Source of the DNA: Candidatus Zipacnadum vermilionense | GTDB taxonomy: Bacteria > Armatimonadota > Zipacnadia > Zipacnadales > Zipacnadaceae | DNA: 64,000 bases | Reading direction: 5' to 3' | Assembly (NCBI GenBank): GCA_029821755.1 | Contig: JALGSV010000001.1 | Location: 172,540 to 236,539 of the forward strand | In this document: positions 17,955 to 25,415 of the stretch, one piece after another | How positions within the stretch are numbered: position 1 is the first letter of the stretch | Layout of the letters: each line of letters starts with the position of its first letter | Translations under genes and position numbers: made by a program | The notes under the pieces: model-generated | The model's input: the letters and a program-made list of their open reading frames with translations, nothing else | Told to the model about the DNA's origin: nothing | Databases searched by the model: none

Positions 17955-18898
17955 AAACGATCACCATCCTCACCCCCACCTACAACGAAGAAGACAACGT
18001 GCGCGAGGTGTACGCCCAGGTGCGTGCGGTCTTTGCCGGGCTGGAGGGGTACGACTACGAGCACCTCTTCATCGACAACGCCTCCCGCGACGGCACGGTG
18101 GAGATACTGCGCGAGCTGGCCCGGGAGGACAAGCGCGTCAAGGTGATCGTCAACACTCGCAACTTCGGCCACATCCGCTCGCCTTACTACGGTATCCTCC
18201 AGGCCCGCGGAGACGCGGTCATTCCCCTGGTCGCGGACCTCCAGGACCCACCGGAGATGATCGTGGATTTCCTGCGTAAGTGGGAAGAGGGGTACAAGAT
18301 CGTGGTGGCGGTGAAGACGGAGAGTCGTGAAAACCGCTTGATGTTCGCTGTTCGGCAGGCGTACTATCGCCTGGTGCAGCGGCTGTCGGAGATCGAGTTG
18401 GTGCAGAACTTCACGGGGTTTGGGCTATACGACCAGGCGGTCGTCGAGAAGCTACGTGAGATCGGCGACCCCTACCCGTACTTCCGGGGCCTGATTTGCG
18501 ACTTGGGGTACGAGCGGGCCGAGGTCCCCTATACCCAGCCCCGGCGCCAACGCGGGATCACCAAGAACAACTTCTACACCCTCTACGACATGGCCATGCT
18601 GGGGATCACCAACCACTCCAAGGTGCCCCTGCGCCTGGCCACCATGACCGGCTTTGCCATGTCCTTGCTCAGCCTGGTGGTGGCGCTGGGCTACCTCGTC
18701 TACAAGCTGGTGTTCTGGAGCAGCTTCCAGGTGGGCATGGCGCCGCTGGTGATCGGCCTGTTCTTCTTCGCCTCGGTGCAGCTCACGTTCATCGGGATTC
18801 TGGGGGAGTACATCGGGGCCATCCAAACCCAAGTCCTCAGACGGCCCTTGGTGGTCGAGAAAGAGCGTATCAACTTCGACGAAGAAACGAAGGACTGA
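17951..18898 (+). CDS. GT2 glycosyltransferase, polyprenyl-phosphate sugar synthase type
   Basis: A 315-residue protein with an N-terminal GT-A domain: TPTYNEEDN, FIDNASRDGT, VADLQDPPE (DxD-type region) and a QRGITK segment. Two C-terminal membrane helices (about 230-255 and 265-290) lead into IGILGEYIGAI. This is the DPM1/GtrB/ArnC architecture, which loads a sugar from a nucleotide donor onto undecaprenyl phosphate. Its ATG overlaps the preceding stop. Placement beside GT-C-type enzymes suggests it makes their lipid-linked donor. It ends the plus-strand operon, 40 bases from the convergent rfbG. Confidence 0.9.
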   Translation: MKTITILTPTYNEEDNVREVYAQVRAVFAGLEGYDYEHLFIDNASRDGTVEILRELAREDKRVKVIVNTRNFGHIRSPYYGILQARGDAVIPLVADLQDPPEMIVDFLRKWEEGYKIVVAVKTESRENRLMFAVRQAYYRLVQRLSEIELVQNFTGFGLYDQAVVEKLREIGDPYPYFRGLICDLGYERAEVPYTQPRRQRGITKNNFYTLYDMAMLGITNHSKVPLRLATMTGFAMSLLSLVVALGYLVYKLVFWSSFQVGMAPLVIGLFFFASVQLTFIGILGEYIGAIQTQVLRRPLVVEKERINFDEETKD

Positions 18899-18938
18899 GG
18901 GGTCCGCGTGGCGCGGGCTTTCTACCCCGCCCTCGCGG

Positions 18939-19925
18939 TCAGGACCTCAGGTACTCCCGGTACCACGGCAACGTCCTGGCCAACCCCTCCTCAAAGCTCC
19001 ACGCCGGTTCCCAGCCCAGGATCGCGCGTGCGCGACTGGCGTCCAGCCACTGCGACTGAATCTCCGCCTTCGCCTCCCCCAGCACTCGCACCTCGGCGTC
19101 GGGCTGTTCCATGATCTGCATGATTGCCCGCACGACCTCCAGTACCGACAGCGGTCCGCCCTGCCCGAAGTTGAAGGCCTGCCCGATAAGACCTTGGCGC
19201 TGCACCTCTTCCGCCAGGCGCAGGTACGCCCGCGCGCCGTTCTCCACGTAGAGGTACTCGCGCTGCAAGGTGCCGTCACTGCGGATGATGATCGGTTCGC
19301 CCAAGAGCAGGGAGCGGATGGTGCCGGGGATGAGCCGACTGAAGTTGAGGTCGCCAGGCCCGTACAGATTCGCCAGGCGCGTGACGGTCACAGGCAACCG
19401 GTAGGTCTGGGCGAAGCTGCGGGCAATCAGGTCAGCGCAGCTCTTGGAGACGTCATACGGGAAGGTTCCCTGCATGGGGAGGTCCTCCACGTAGGGCAGA
19501 ACCTCCTGCCGGCCGTAGGCCTTGTCGCTGGAAGCGACCACGATCTCCTGGCATTGGCCGTGTAGCCGACAGGCCTCCAGCAGTCGGTAGGTCCCACCGA
19601 TGTTGACGTCCATCGTCTCCACCGGGTTGGCCAGTGCATGGGTGACGAGGGTCTGGGCGGCCAGGTGGAAGACAGTTTGCACTTCGTACTCCACCAGCGT
19701 CCGCTGGAGCAAGGGCAGGTCGGTCACTGAGCCGTGCACTACGGTGACGCGGTCCAGCAGGCCGGAGCTAACCAGTAGGCTCGGAGGCACGGAGTCGCGG
19801 ACCACGGCCACAACTTCCGCCCCTAGGTCCAGGAGCAGCCAAACCAAATGAGACCCCAGCAACCCGGTCGCGCCGGTGACGAGCACGCGCCGCCGCCGCC
19901 AGAACTCGGCTGACGGTTCTATCAT
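18939..19925 (-). CDS. rfbG: CDP-glucose 4,6-dehydratase
   Basis: A 328-residue extended SDR with the start FWRRRRVLVTGATGLLGSH, VFHLAAQ, the triad region SSDKAYG and PYDVSKSCADL (Tyr-x3-Lys), as in RfbG. It converts CDP-glucose to CDP-4-keto-6-deoxyglucose. The gene follows rfbF directly: the rfbF stop and this ATG are adjacent at 19925/19926, so the pair is co-transcribed and runs convergently to the rfbH operon. By sequence alone it could be another NDP-sugar dehydratase; the neighbouring rfbF and rfbH decide the call. Confidence 0.88.
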   Translation of the reverse strand: MIEPSAEFWRRRRVLVTGATGLLGSHLVWLLLDLGAEVVAVVRDSVPPSLLVSSGLLDRVTVVHGSVTDLPLLQRTLVEYEVQTVFHLAAQTLVTHALANPVETMDVNIGGTYRLLEACRLHGQCQEIVVASSDKAYGRQEVLPYVEDLPMQGTFPYDVSKSCADLIARSFAQTYRLPVTVTRLANLYGPGDLNFSRLIPGTIRSLLLGEPIIIRSDGTLQREYLYVENGARAYLRLAEEVQRQGLIGQAFNFGQGGPLSVLEVVRAIMQIMEQPDAEVRVLGEAKAEIQSQWLDASRARAILGWEPAWSFEEGLARTLPWYREYLRS

Positions 19926-20726
19926 TTACGACGCCTCCCTTTGGAGCCAGAGCGCCCAAGGGGCGGAATCCTCCCACAGCCGGTTCAGCAGGTCGCGCTC
20001 GGCCGGCGTATCCATGCACTGCCAGAAGCCTTCGTGATGGTAGCAGCCCAACTGCCCGTCACGGGCTAGACCCACGAGGGGCTCGCGCTCGAAGAATACA
20101 TCACCGGGGATATAGTCGAGCGCAGCCTGTTCGAGCACGAAGAACCCACCATTGATGCGCATGTGGCTCCGGATGGGCTTCTCGGCGAAGCCCCGTACCA
20201 GGTCGCCCTCTATCTCCAGTTCGCCGAAGCGCGCGCTGGGAGGAACGGCCGTGAGGGTAGCGAGGCGCTTACCCGCGAGATGAGCCTGCACCAAGGCGTC
20301 AAGGTCCACGTCCGCGACCCCGTCGCCGTACGTCATGAGGAAGCGCGGGGTGTCGAGGTACCGTCGGACCGCCAGCAAACGCCCGCCCGTGGTTGTCGCG
20401 GCCCCGGTCTCCGCGAGAACGATTTCCCAGTCCTCCTCGCAGGGCCCCAGGCATTCCACGCGCGTCTCGGCGCCGGTCGTGACCATCACATCTCGCGTAT
20501 ACTCGTGCAAGCGCAAGAAGTAGTCGCGAATGAGGTCACCCTTGTACCCCAGGCACAGCACGAAGCGGCGGTAGCCGAAGTGGGAGTAGACCTTCATGAT
20601 GTGCCACAGCACCGGGCGGTTACCGATCATGGTCATCGGCTTCGGCCGCAGATCCGACTCTTCCCCCATGCGATAGCCACGACCACCGCACAGGATCACT
20701 ACTCGCTCGGGCTTCACGCTTGCCAT
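19926..20726 (-). CDS. rfbF: Glucose-1-phosphate cytidylyltransferase
   Basis: A 266-residue nucleotidyltransferase with LCGGRGYRMGEES, RPKPMTMIGNRPVLWHIMK and YSHFG at the N-terminus, all typical of RfbF, plus MTYGDGVADVDL (metal-binding Asp) and GFWQCMDTPAE near the end. It forms CDP-glucose from glucose 1-phosphate and CTP, the entry step for CDP-dideoxy and branched sugars. First gene of a two-gene minus-strand unit with rfbG. No clear promoter was found in the short region upstream, which ends at the terminator of a PEP-CTERM gene. Confidence 0.95.
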   Translation of the reverse strand: MASVKPERVVILCGGRGYRMGEESDLRPKPMTMIGNRPVLWHIMKVYSHFGYRRFVLCLGYKGDLIRDYFLRLHEYTRDVMVTTGAETRVECLGPCEEDWEIVLAETGAATTTGGRLLAVRRYLDTPRFLMTYGDGVADVDLDALVQAHLAGKRLATLTAVPPSARFGELEIEGDLVRGFAEKPIRSHMRINGGFFVLEQAALDYIPGDVFFEREPLVGLARDGQLGCYHHEGFWQCMDTPAERDLLNRLWEDSAPWALWLQREAS

Positions 20727-20857
20727 GTTTGGTGCTCCGGGATCAGGCGGGATGACTGGAATCGGGCCGAGCCGGCGGTAAGGGCAGACGAAGTATTCGG
20801 CCCACTGAGGTCAGATTCCTGCGAGACAACAAGAGGGGAGGACCGCTGCTAACAGAA

Positions 20858-20886
20858 ACGGCCGCGAGGACGTTGCTCGCGGCCGT
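20858..20886 (-). terminator. Intrinsic terminator of the third PEP-CTERM gene
   Basis: An 11-bp perfect stem (arms 20858-20868 and 20876-20886, GC-rich) with a 7-base loop, followed on the minus strand by TTTCTGTT. It lies 34 bases after the stop at 20921 and would insulate rfbF from that gene. Confidence 0.75.
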
Positions 20887-20920
20887 CGATTGTCGCTTAT
20901 GTATGAGAGGGGGGAGCGGC

Positions 20921-21844
20921 TTACTTCCTGCGGCGTCTCTTGAGCAGCCCCAAACCGCTTAGCCCCAGTCCGACGAGAATTAGGGTGGTGGGCTCGGGGA
21001 TGACGTAGGCGTCGTGCTCGTAGAAGTAGTCGCCAGCCTCGAGGGTGATGGGCGAATCCAAGGTGAAGACGATCCGGTAGATGTTGTGCGAAATGCTGCC
21101 TGCGTCGACGCGATCGTAACCCGTGTCTGACCAGGCAAAGGAACCGGCCGTGGTATCGGTCGTGAACACATCCCCGTAGAAGCTGTCTACCGCAGGCCAC
21201 AGGCGGGTCGTGTCGCCGCTCGGAATCTGACGCAGGGCACTGTCGTAGATGTTCATGCGGTAGCGTATGTAGGGACTGTCTTGCTGGAAATCGGGGTAGA
21301 AGTAGCTGCCGTACTGGTAGATGCCCCACTCGTCGAAGTAGCCGACTATCTTCTTGATCTCGAGGGATTCCTCGAGATGGAAGTACCCGGCGGTCACCCA
21401 GTCCCAGTTATTGGCCATGCTGTAAGAGATGACCTGGCTGGGCGGACCGCTGGCGTAGAAATCAATGACCGCCTGTTGGCCGGGGGTATCGAGTCCGTTG
21501 TTGTCGTAGACCCGGCTTCCCACGGTGTCGTACATGCTCAGGGCCAGCCCGGCGACATAGTCAACCCCAGTGGTTCCGGCGCTTACCCATTGATGGTAGC
21601 CATAGGTGCCGCCACTGAGGTCATCGCCAACCTGTACGACGGGATAACTGGGGGAGGGGGGCAGGTCATTGCCCAGAGCGCCAGCGGCGAGGGTGTAGTA
21701 ATAGCCGTAGAAGTCTTCGGTGTTGTCGGGGTGACCGTTCCAGTGGAAGGTGTAGGAGTCGTAGACGTCAGCCAGGGCAACAGCCGAGAAGAGGAGAATC
21801 AGCGCGAGGACCAGCACTACAGTGAGACCGCGTCGGTGCTTCAT
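20921..21844 (-). CDS. PEP-CTERM sorting domain protein (third copy)
   Basis: A 307-residue secreted protein. The ATG at 21844 follows GGAGGAGGA at a good distance and begins a typical signal peptide (MKHRRGLTV, hydrophobic, ends ALA). The C-terminus has VIPEPTTLILVGLGLSGLGLL and RRRRK, the exosortase/PEP-CTERM signal. The mature part is rich in Tyr, Asp and Gly and not clearly related to the two copies at 6-7 kb. It is transcribed alone from a near-consensus promoter and closed by a strong terminator, so it is probably well expressed. Function unknown, likely a surface or matrix component. Confidence 0.87.
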   Translation of the reverse strand: MKHRRGLTVVLVLALILLFSAVALADVYDSYTFHWNGHPDNTEDFYGYYYTLAAGALGNDLPPSPSYPVVQVGDDLSGGTYGYHQWVSAGTTGVDYVAGLALSMYDTVGSRVYDNNGLDTPGQQAVIDFYASGPPSQVISYSMANNWDWVTAGYFHLEESLEIKKIVGYFDEWGIYQYGSYFYPDFQQDSPYIRYRMNIYDSALRQIPSGDTTRLWPAVDSFYGDVFTTDTTAGSFAWSDTGYDRVDAGSISHNIYRIVFTLDSPITLEAGDYFYEHDAYVIPEPTTLILVGLGLSGLGLLKRRRRK

Positions 21845-21999
21845 GTCGGGCATCCTCCTCCTGTGTGTTGCGCCAGAGCTCCCATCCCAAGGCACGAGTC
21901 TGGCCCCCCCCCTCACACTCTGAAGGCACCGAGACTACGTCCCCGGATGCCGCCTGGCCCGACCCGGCTGCGCCCCATAACAGGACAGCTTCAAATAAC

Positions 22000-22027
22000 A
22001 TTATACTCCTCCGGCCGCCAGTGTCAA
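22000..22027 (-). promoter_or_regulatory. Near-consensus sigma70 promoter with a long leader
   Basis: On the minus strand TTGACA (22022-22027) and TATAAT (22000-22005) are both perfect hexamers with a 16-base spacer. Transcription would start near 21993, giving a leader of about 150 bases before the PEP-CTERM start at 21844. The leader is G-rich; no known riboswitch class was recognised in it. Confidence 0.85.
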
Positions 22028-22118
22028 CAATACCTGCCCAACAGATGCAAAGGTTTTGTAAGGTCAAGCGGCCCCACCGGCGAGGACGTGACGATCGTTA
22101 GCGCTCGCGCCCTGCTCC

Positions 22119-22154
22119 GCGCAGGCAAAGACTGCGCCGGCGGCGAATAGCCGC
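22119..22154 (+). other. Two adjacent hairpins upstream of the PHP hydrolase gene
   Basis: GCGCAG/CTGCGC (22119-22137, 7-base loop) is followed after two bases by GCGGC/GCCGC (22140-22154, loop GAATA). They sit about 65 bases before the ATG at 22217, in the 372-base region between divergent genes. They may be leader structure or processing sites. Apart from these and the minus-strand promoter, nothing else is recognised between 21845 and 22216. Confidence 0.4.
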
Positions 22155-22216
22155 AGAGGAAAATCGATAGAACAGGAGCCCCTGGAACCAGGAGCCCCCT
22201 CAGGAGGAGCACCAGC

Positions 22217-23347
22217 ATGACTGGCTACGACCCCTTGGGTCTGTACTGGGGAGATTTGCACGTACACGTCAGGGAGATCCGCCGGGAGCGAGAGTCCTCG
22301 GGGCTGCCGGGAGCAGCGGGCCCCTTCTCGCTGGAAGAGGTGTATGCATACGGACGGGAAGTGACCGGGCTGGACTTCGTCGCCGTGACCGACCACGACG
22401 TCAGCCTGTGCCCCGACGAATGGGAGGCGACCAGGGAGGCCGCGCGGCGGGAGACGGTCGTCGGCTCGTTCGCGGCTTTCCTGGGCTATGAATGGAGCCA
22501 CGTAGCGGGGCAGCCCTCGTGCGGCTACGGTCACCGCAACGTCATCTACCGCGAGTTCGAGGGGCCGTTGCTATCGTGCGGAGCCGAGGCCTATGACACC
22601 GCACCCAAGCTGTGGCAAGGCTTGCGGGAACAAGTGGCCCTGGAGAACGCCGTGGTTGTCCCCCACCATCCCGGGCGCGCTGCCGGGGGGATTTCGTGGA
22701 ATCTGGACTGCTGGGACCCGGAACTGGAGCGTTTGGTGGAGATCTACTCCCTCTGGGGAAGCTCCGAGAAGCCGGGGCCTCCCTTTGAGATCCGCTACCT
22801 GGCCGAACATAGCCCCACCGGCCGGGGTGAGGCACCAGGCCATTTCGTCCAGGATGCGCTTGCGCGGGGCCATCGCTTCGGTCTGATCGGCGGCAGCGAA
22901 AGCCACGACGGCCGCCCAGGCGGGCCCCTTTGGCACGGGCCGCACCGCTGTGGTGAGGAGATCTGCTACCGCGGCGGCCTCCAGGCCACCTATGCGGCGT
23001 CGCTGGATCACGATTCACTCTTTGACGCCTTCCGCGCCCGCCGGTGCTATGCCACCACCGGGGAGAAGATCCGTCTGGCGTTCAGTCTCAACGGGGCGCT
23101 GATGGGGGAAGAACTGGCCGGTGCCGAGCGGCGCCGGGTAACCGTCGAGGTGGCCGGGACGGACGCCCTGGCGCGGGTGGAGGTCATCCGCAACAATGTG
23201 GAGGCGCACGTGGTAGACCCCGGTTCGGACACCTGCCGCTTTGAGTGGGAAGACCTGCGCCCGGCCGAAGACGCCGACTACTACTACGTCCGCGTGACCC
23301 AGGGGGACGGGCATATGGCCTGGTCCAGCCCTGTCTGGGTGGGCTAG
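22217..23347 (+). CDS. PHP-domain metallohydrolase (CehA/McbA- or DUF3604-like)
   Basis: A 376-residue protein with the PHP metal-binding motifs in order: WGDLHVH at the N-terminus, VTDHD near residue 58, an EW segment (GYEWSH), PHHPG near 155 and GGSESHDG near 235. The set matches CehA/McbA-type hydrolases. The last 90 residues look like a beta-sandwich. The start is preceded by CAGGAGGAGC. There is no signal peptide, so it acts in the cytoplasm. It is probably a phosphoesterase or related hydrolase; substrate unknown. It is monocistronic. Confidence 0.87.
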   Translation: MTGYDPLGLYWGDLHVHVREIRRERESSGLPGAAGPFSLEEVYAYGREVTGLDFVAVTDHDVSLCPDEWEATREAARRETVVGSFAAFLGYEWSHVAGQPSCGYGHRNVIYREFEGPLLSCGAEAYDTAPKLWQGLREQVALENAVVVPHHPGRAAGGISWNLDCWDPELERLVEIYSLWGSSEKPGPPFEIRYLAEHSPTGRGEAPGHFVQDALARGHRFGLIGGSESHDGRPGGPLWHGPHRCGEEICYRGGLQATYAASLDHDSLFDAFRARRCYATTGEKIRLAFSLNGALMGEELAGAERRRVTVEVAGTDALARVEVIRNNVEAHVVDPGSDTCRFEWEDLRPAEDADYYYVRVTQGDGHMAWSSPVWVG

Positions 23348-23870
23348 TGGACTCGAGCGGCCCGCGCCTACCGGCCCTTGGGGAGGCGGGAATACACTGC
23401 GCCCTTCTTCAGCAAGGGGTCTGTAGGCGGCTATTGGGGATGACTGGCGCAACGGGGTGGGCGGGAGGCAGGATGAGGACCTGCTGGAGGGGGTTGCCGA
23501 GTCGCAGGCCGAGTTGGGCTTCTCCTCTGCGCCCACTTCCGCCCCGGAAGTACGACCCCTGCACCATCGGTACCGTGGACCCGCCAATCTCCTCCCCGTC
23601 CCCGTGACCAGGGGACCTCGCCCCGGCCGCCTGATGCTGTCGGCAGAGGGCCACATCCCGCGATCAGCGGATGAACCCCAGCGTGCGTCTCGACGGCGCC
23701 TCTTGAGGGACCGGCGCTGGTGTAGAGACCGCTGGCTATCTGATGGCGCGGAAGCACAGATCGTGGTATACTGGTTGCGGCAACCGCTAGTGAGCGCTGC
23801 ACGTCAGGCCTCGCGCCGAAGCGCCGGTCTGACGTCGGTATTTTGAGGTACTCTGAAAGAAGGCCTTCGC
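23348..23870 (+). promoter_or_regulatory. Long intergenic region with promoter element and strong hairpin
   Basis: No convincing gene in 523 bases. TGGTATACT at 23764-23772 is an extended -10 element identical to the one at 6691-6699. About 30 bases further, 23801-23835 folds into a 10-bp stem (ACGTCAGGCC with GGTCTGACGT, one G-U pair) enclosing a GCGC/GCGC inner stem with CGAA loop, then CGGTATTTT. The hairpin lies 35 bases before the TTG start of the next gene and could be an attenuator or a structured leader. Confidence 0.5.
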
Positions 23871-25250
23871 TTGCGGTTACTGGTTATCTCTCCCTCATGG
23901 TCGCCCGGCTTCTGGAATGGCGGCAAGGTACTTGCGCCACCCATGTGTCTTTCGGTTCTCGCCTCCCTCACCCCTCCTGACGTCCAGATGCATCTTGTCG
24001 ATGAGAACGTGGAACGCGTGGACTTGACCGAGGAAGCTGACCTCGTGGCCCTCAGCTGCATGACGGCCTCCGCTCCCCGGGGCTACGCCATCGCTGACCG
24101 CTTCCGCGAGCGCGGCATTCCGGTGGTGATGGGGGGCATGCACCCCTCGGCCCTGCCCGAGGAGGCCGCCAAACATGCCGACGCCGTGGTGATAGGTGAA
24201 GCCGAGAACCAGTGGCCGGGGGTCTTCGCTGACTTCGCCGCGGGTCGGCCCCAACCGATGTACCGAGCTGAGCAGCGGCCGGAACTCACCGATTTGCCCC
24301 TGCCCCGGCGCGACCTGCTGCACACGGAGCGCTACCTGGCTCCCAACGTGGTGCAGACCGCACGCGGTTGTCCCCATGCTTGTAGCTTCTGCTCCGTCAG
24401 CCCGGTCTTTGGCCGCCGCTACCGCTTTCGCCCGATTCCCGAGGTCATTGAGGAGATTCGTTCACTGGGCGCCCATTCGATAGGCTTTCCCGATGACAAC
24501 ATCGTAGCCGGCCGCGCCCGCGCCGCTCAGCTCTTCGAGGCGTTGATTCCCTTGAATATCCGATGGGTTGGCCAGGGCGATCTCTCGATGGCCAAGGACG
24601 AAGAACTGCTCAAGCTCATGGCCCGCAGTGGCTGCATGGCGATGTTTGTCGGCATCGAGTCCCTCTCCCAGGAGAGCCTGGCCGCCTCGCACAAGCGACC
24701 CAACCTCGGTCTCGACTTCGAGCGGGCCATCGCGACCATCCATCGTCACGGCATCGACCTGGTGGGTTCGTTCATCTTCGGTCTGGACACCGACCAGAGC
24801 AGTATGTTCCGCGAGACCGTCGCTTTCACCGAGCGGGTCAAGCTGGGGGCGGCGCAGTTCTCCGTGCTGACCCCCTTCCCCGGCGCTCCGGTCTACGAGC
24901 AACTCAAACAGGAAGAGCGCATCACCAGCTTCGACTGGTCCCTGTACACCATGGGCCATGTCGTCTATCGGCCCCGGAACATGACCGCAGCGGAGCTGAC
25001 GGCGGGCCGCGACTACGCGTATGGTCACTTCTACTCGCTCCCCTCCATTGCGCGTCGCACTCTGGTGCGCCGGGGCAGCCGGGCCAACTGGCTGCTGCGG
25101 GCAGCGGTGAACCTGAGTTATCGGCGACGACTCCGGGGCGGCAAGATTGCCGACAGCCTTCCCGGCGACCGCGCCGCAGCACCGGCTCCGGCGTTCGCCG
25201 CCCCGCTGGCGCCGCAGATGGTCGGCGATGGCGTGTCCGAGTCGCCCTAG
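23871..25250 (+). CDS. B12-binding-type radical SAM protein
   Basis: A 459-residue protein from a TTG preceded by AGAAGG. Residues 1-130 resemble a cobalamin-binding Rossmann domain (LVALSCMTAS, VVMGGMHPSALPEEA, GEAENQWP) without a DxHxxG motif. The radical SAM motif is GCPHACSFCS near residue 165, followed by FPDDN, FVGIESLS and a C-terminal DUF4070-like region. Such class B enzymes often methylate unreactive carbons, for example in lipids or natural products. The last 60 residues are Ala/Pro/Arg-rich. Substrate unknown; it has no close operon partner here. Confidence 0.88.
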   Translation: MRLLVISPSWSPGFWNGGKVLAPPMCLSVLASLTPPDVQMHLVDENVERVDLTEEADLVALSCMTASAPRGYAIADRFRERGIPVVMGGMHPSALPEEAAKHADAVVIGEAENQWPGVFADFAAGRPQPMYRAEQRPELTDLPLPRRDLLHTERYLAPNVVQTARGCPHACSFCSVSPVFGRRYRFRPIPEVIEEIRSLGAHSIGFPDDNIVAGRARAAQLFEALIPLNIRWVGQGDLSMAKDEELLKLMARSGCMAMFVGIESLSQESLAASHKRPNLGLDFERAIATIHRHGIDLVGSFIFGLDTDQSSMFRETVAFTERVKLGAAQFSVLTPFPGAPVYEQLKQEERITSFDWSLYTMGHVVYRPRNMTAAELTAGRDYAYGHFYSLPSIARRTLVRRGSRANWLLRAAVNLSYRRRLRGGKIADSLPGDRAAAPAPAFAAPLAPQMVGDGVSESP

Positions 25251-25415
25251 ACACAGACTCACTGACCTTCGCGGTCGGGGAATGCAGAGCCGGCCCCCAC
25301 CTGTAATCGCCCCTTCCTCAGCCGCGGTTTCTGCGCTACAATGAGTGGGGGCGATGCCCCTGTCCCGCCCCCCTTGTTGCCAAACTCCCCGCGCCCGCTC
25401 ACGGAGGATGCAAGC

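Noticed and set aside
21845..22216. Cyclic-di-GMP or cobalamin riboswitch in the PEP-CTERM/PHP intergenic region
   Set aside because: The conserved cores of these classes that I know are not present; only simple hairpins were found.
23245..23846. Small plus-strand frames (120 and 129 residues) in the gap after the PHP hydrolase
   Set aside because: No ribosome binding site, Arg/Pro/Gly-rich composition and overlap with the promoter and hairpin; treated as chance.
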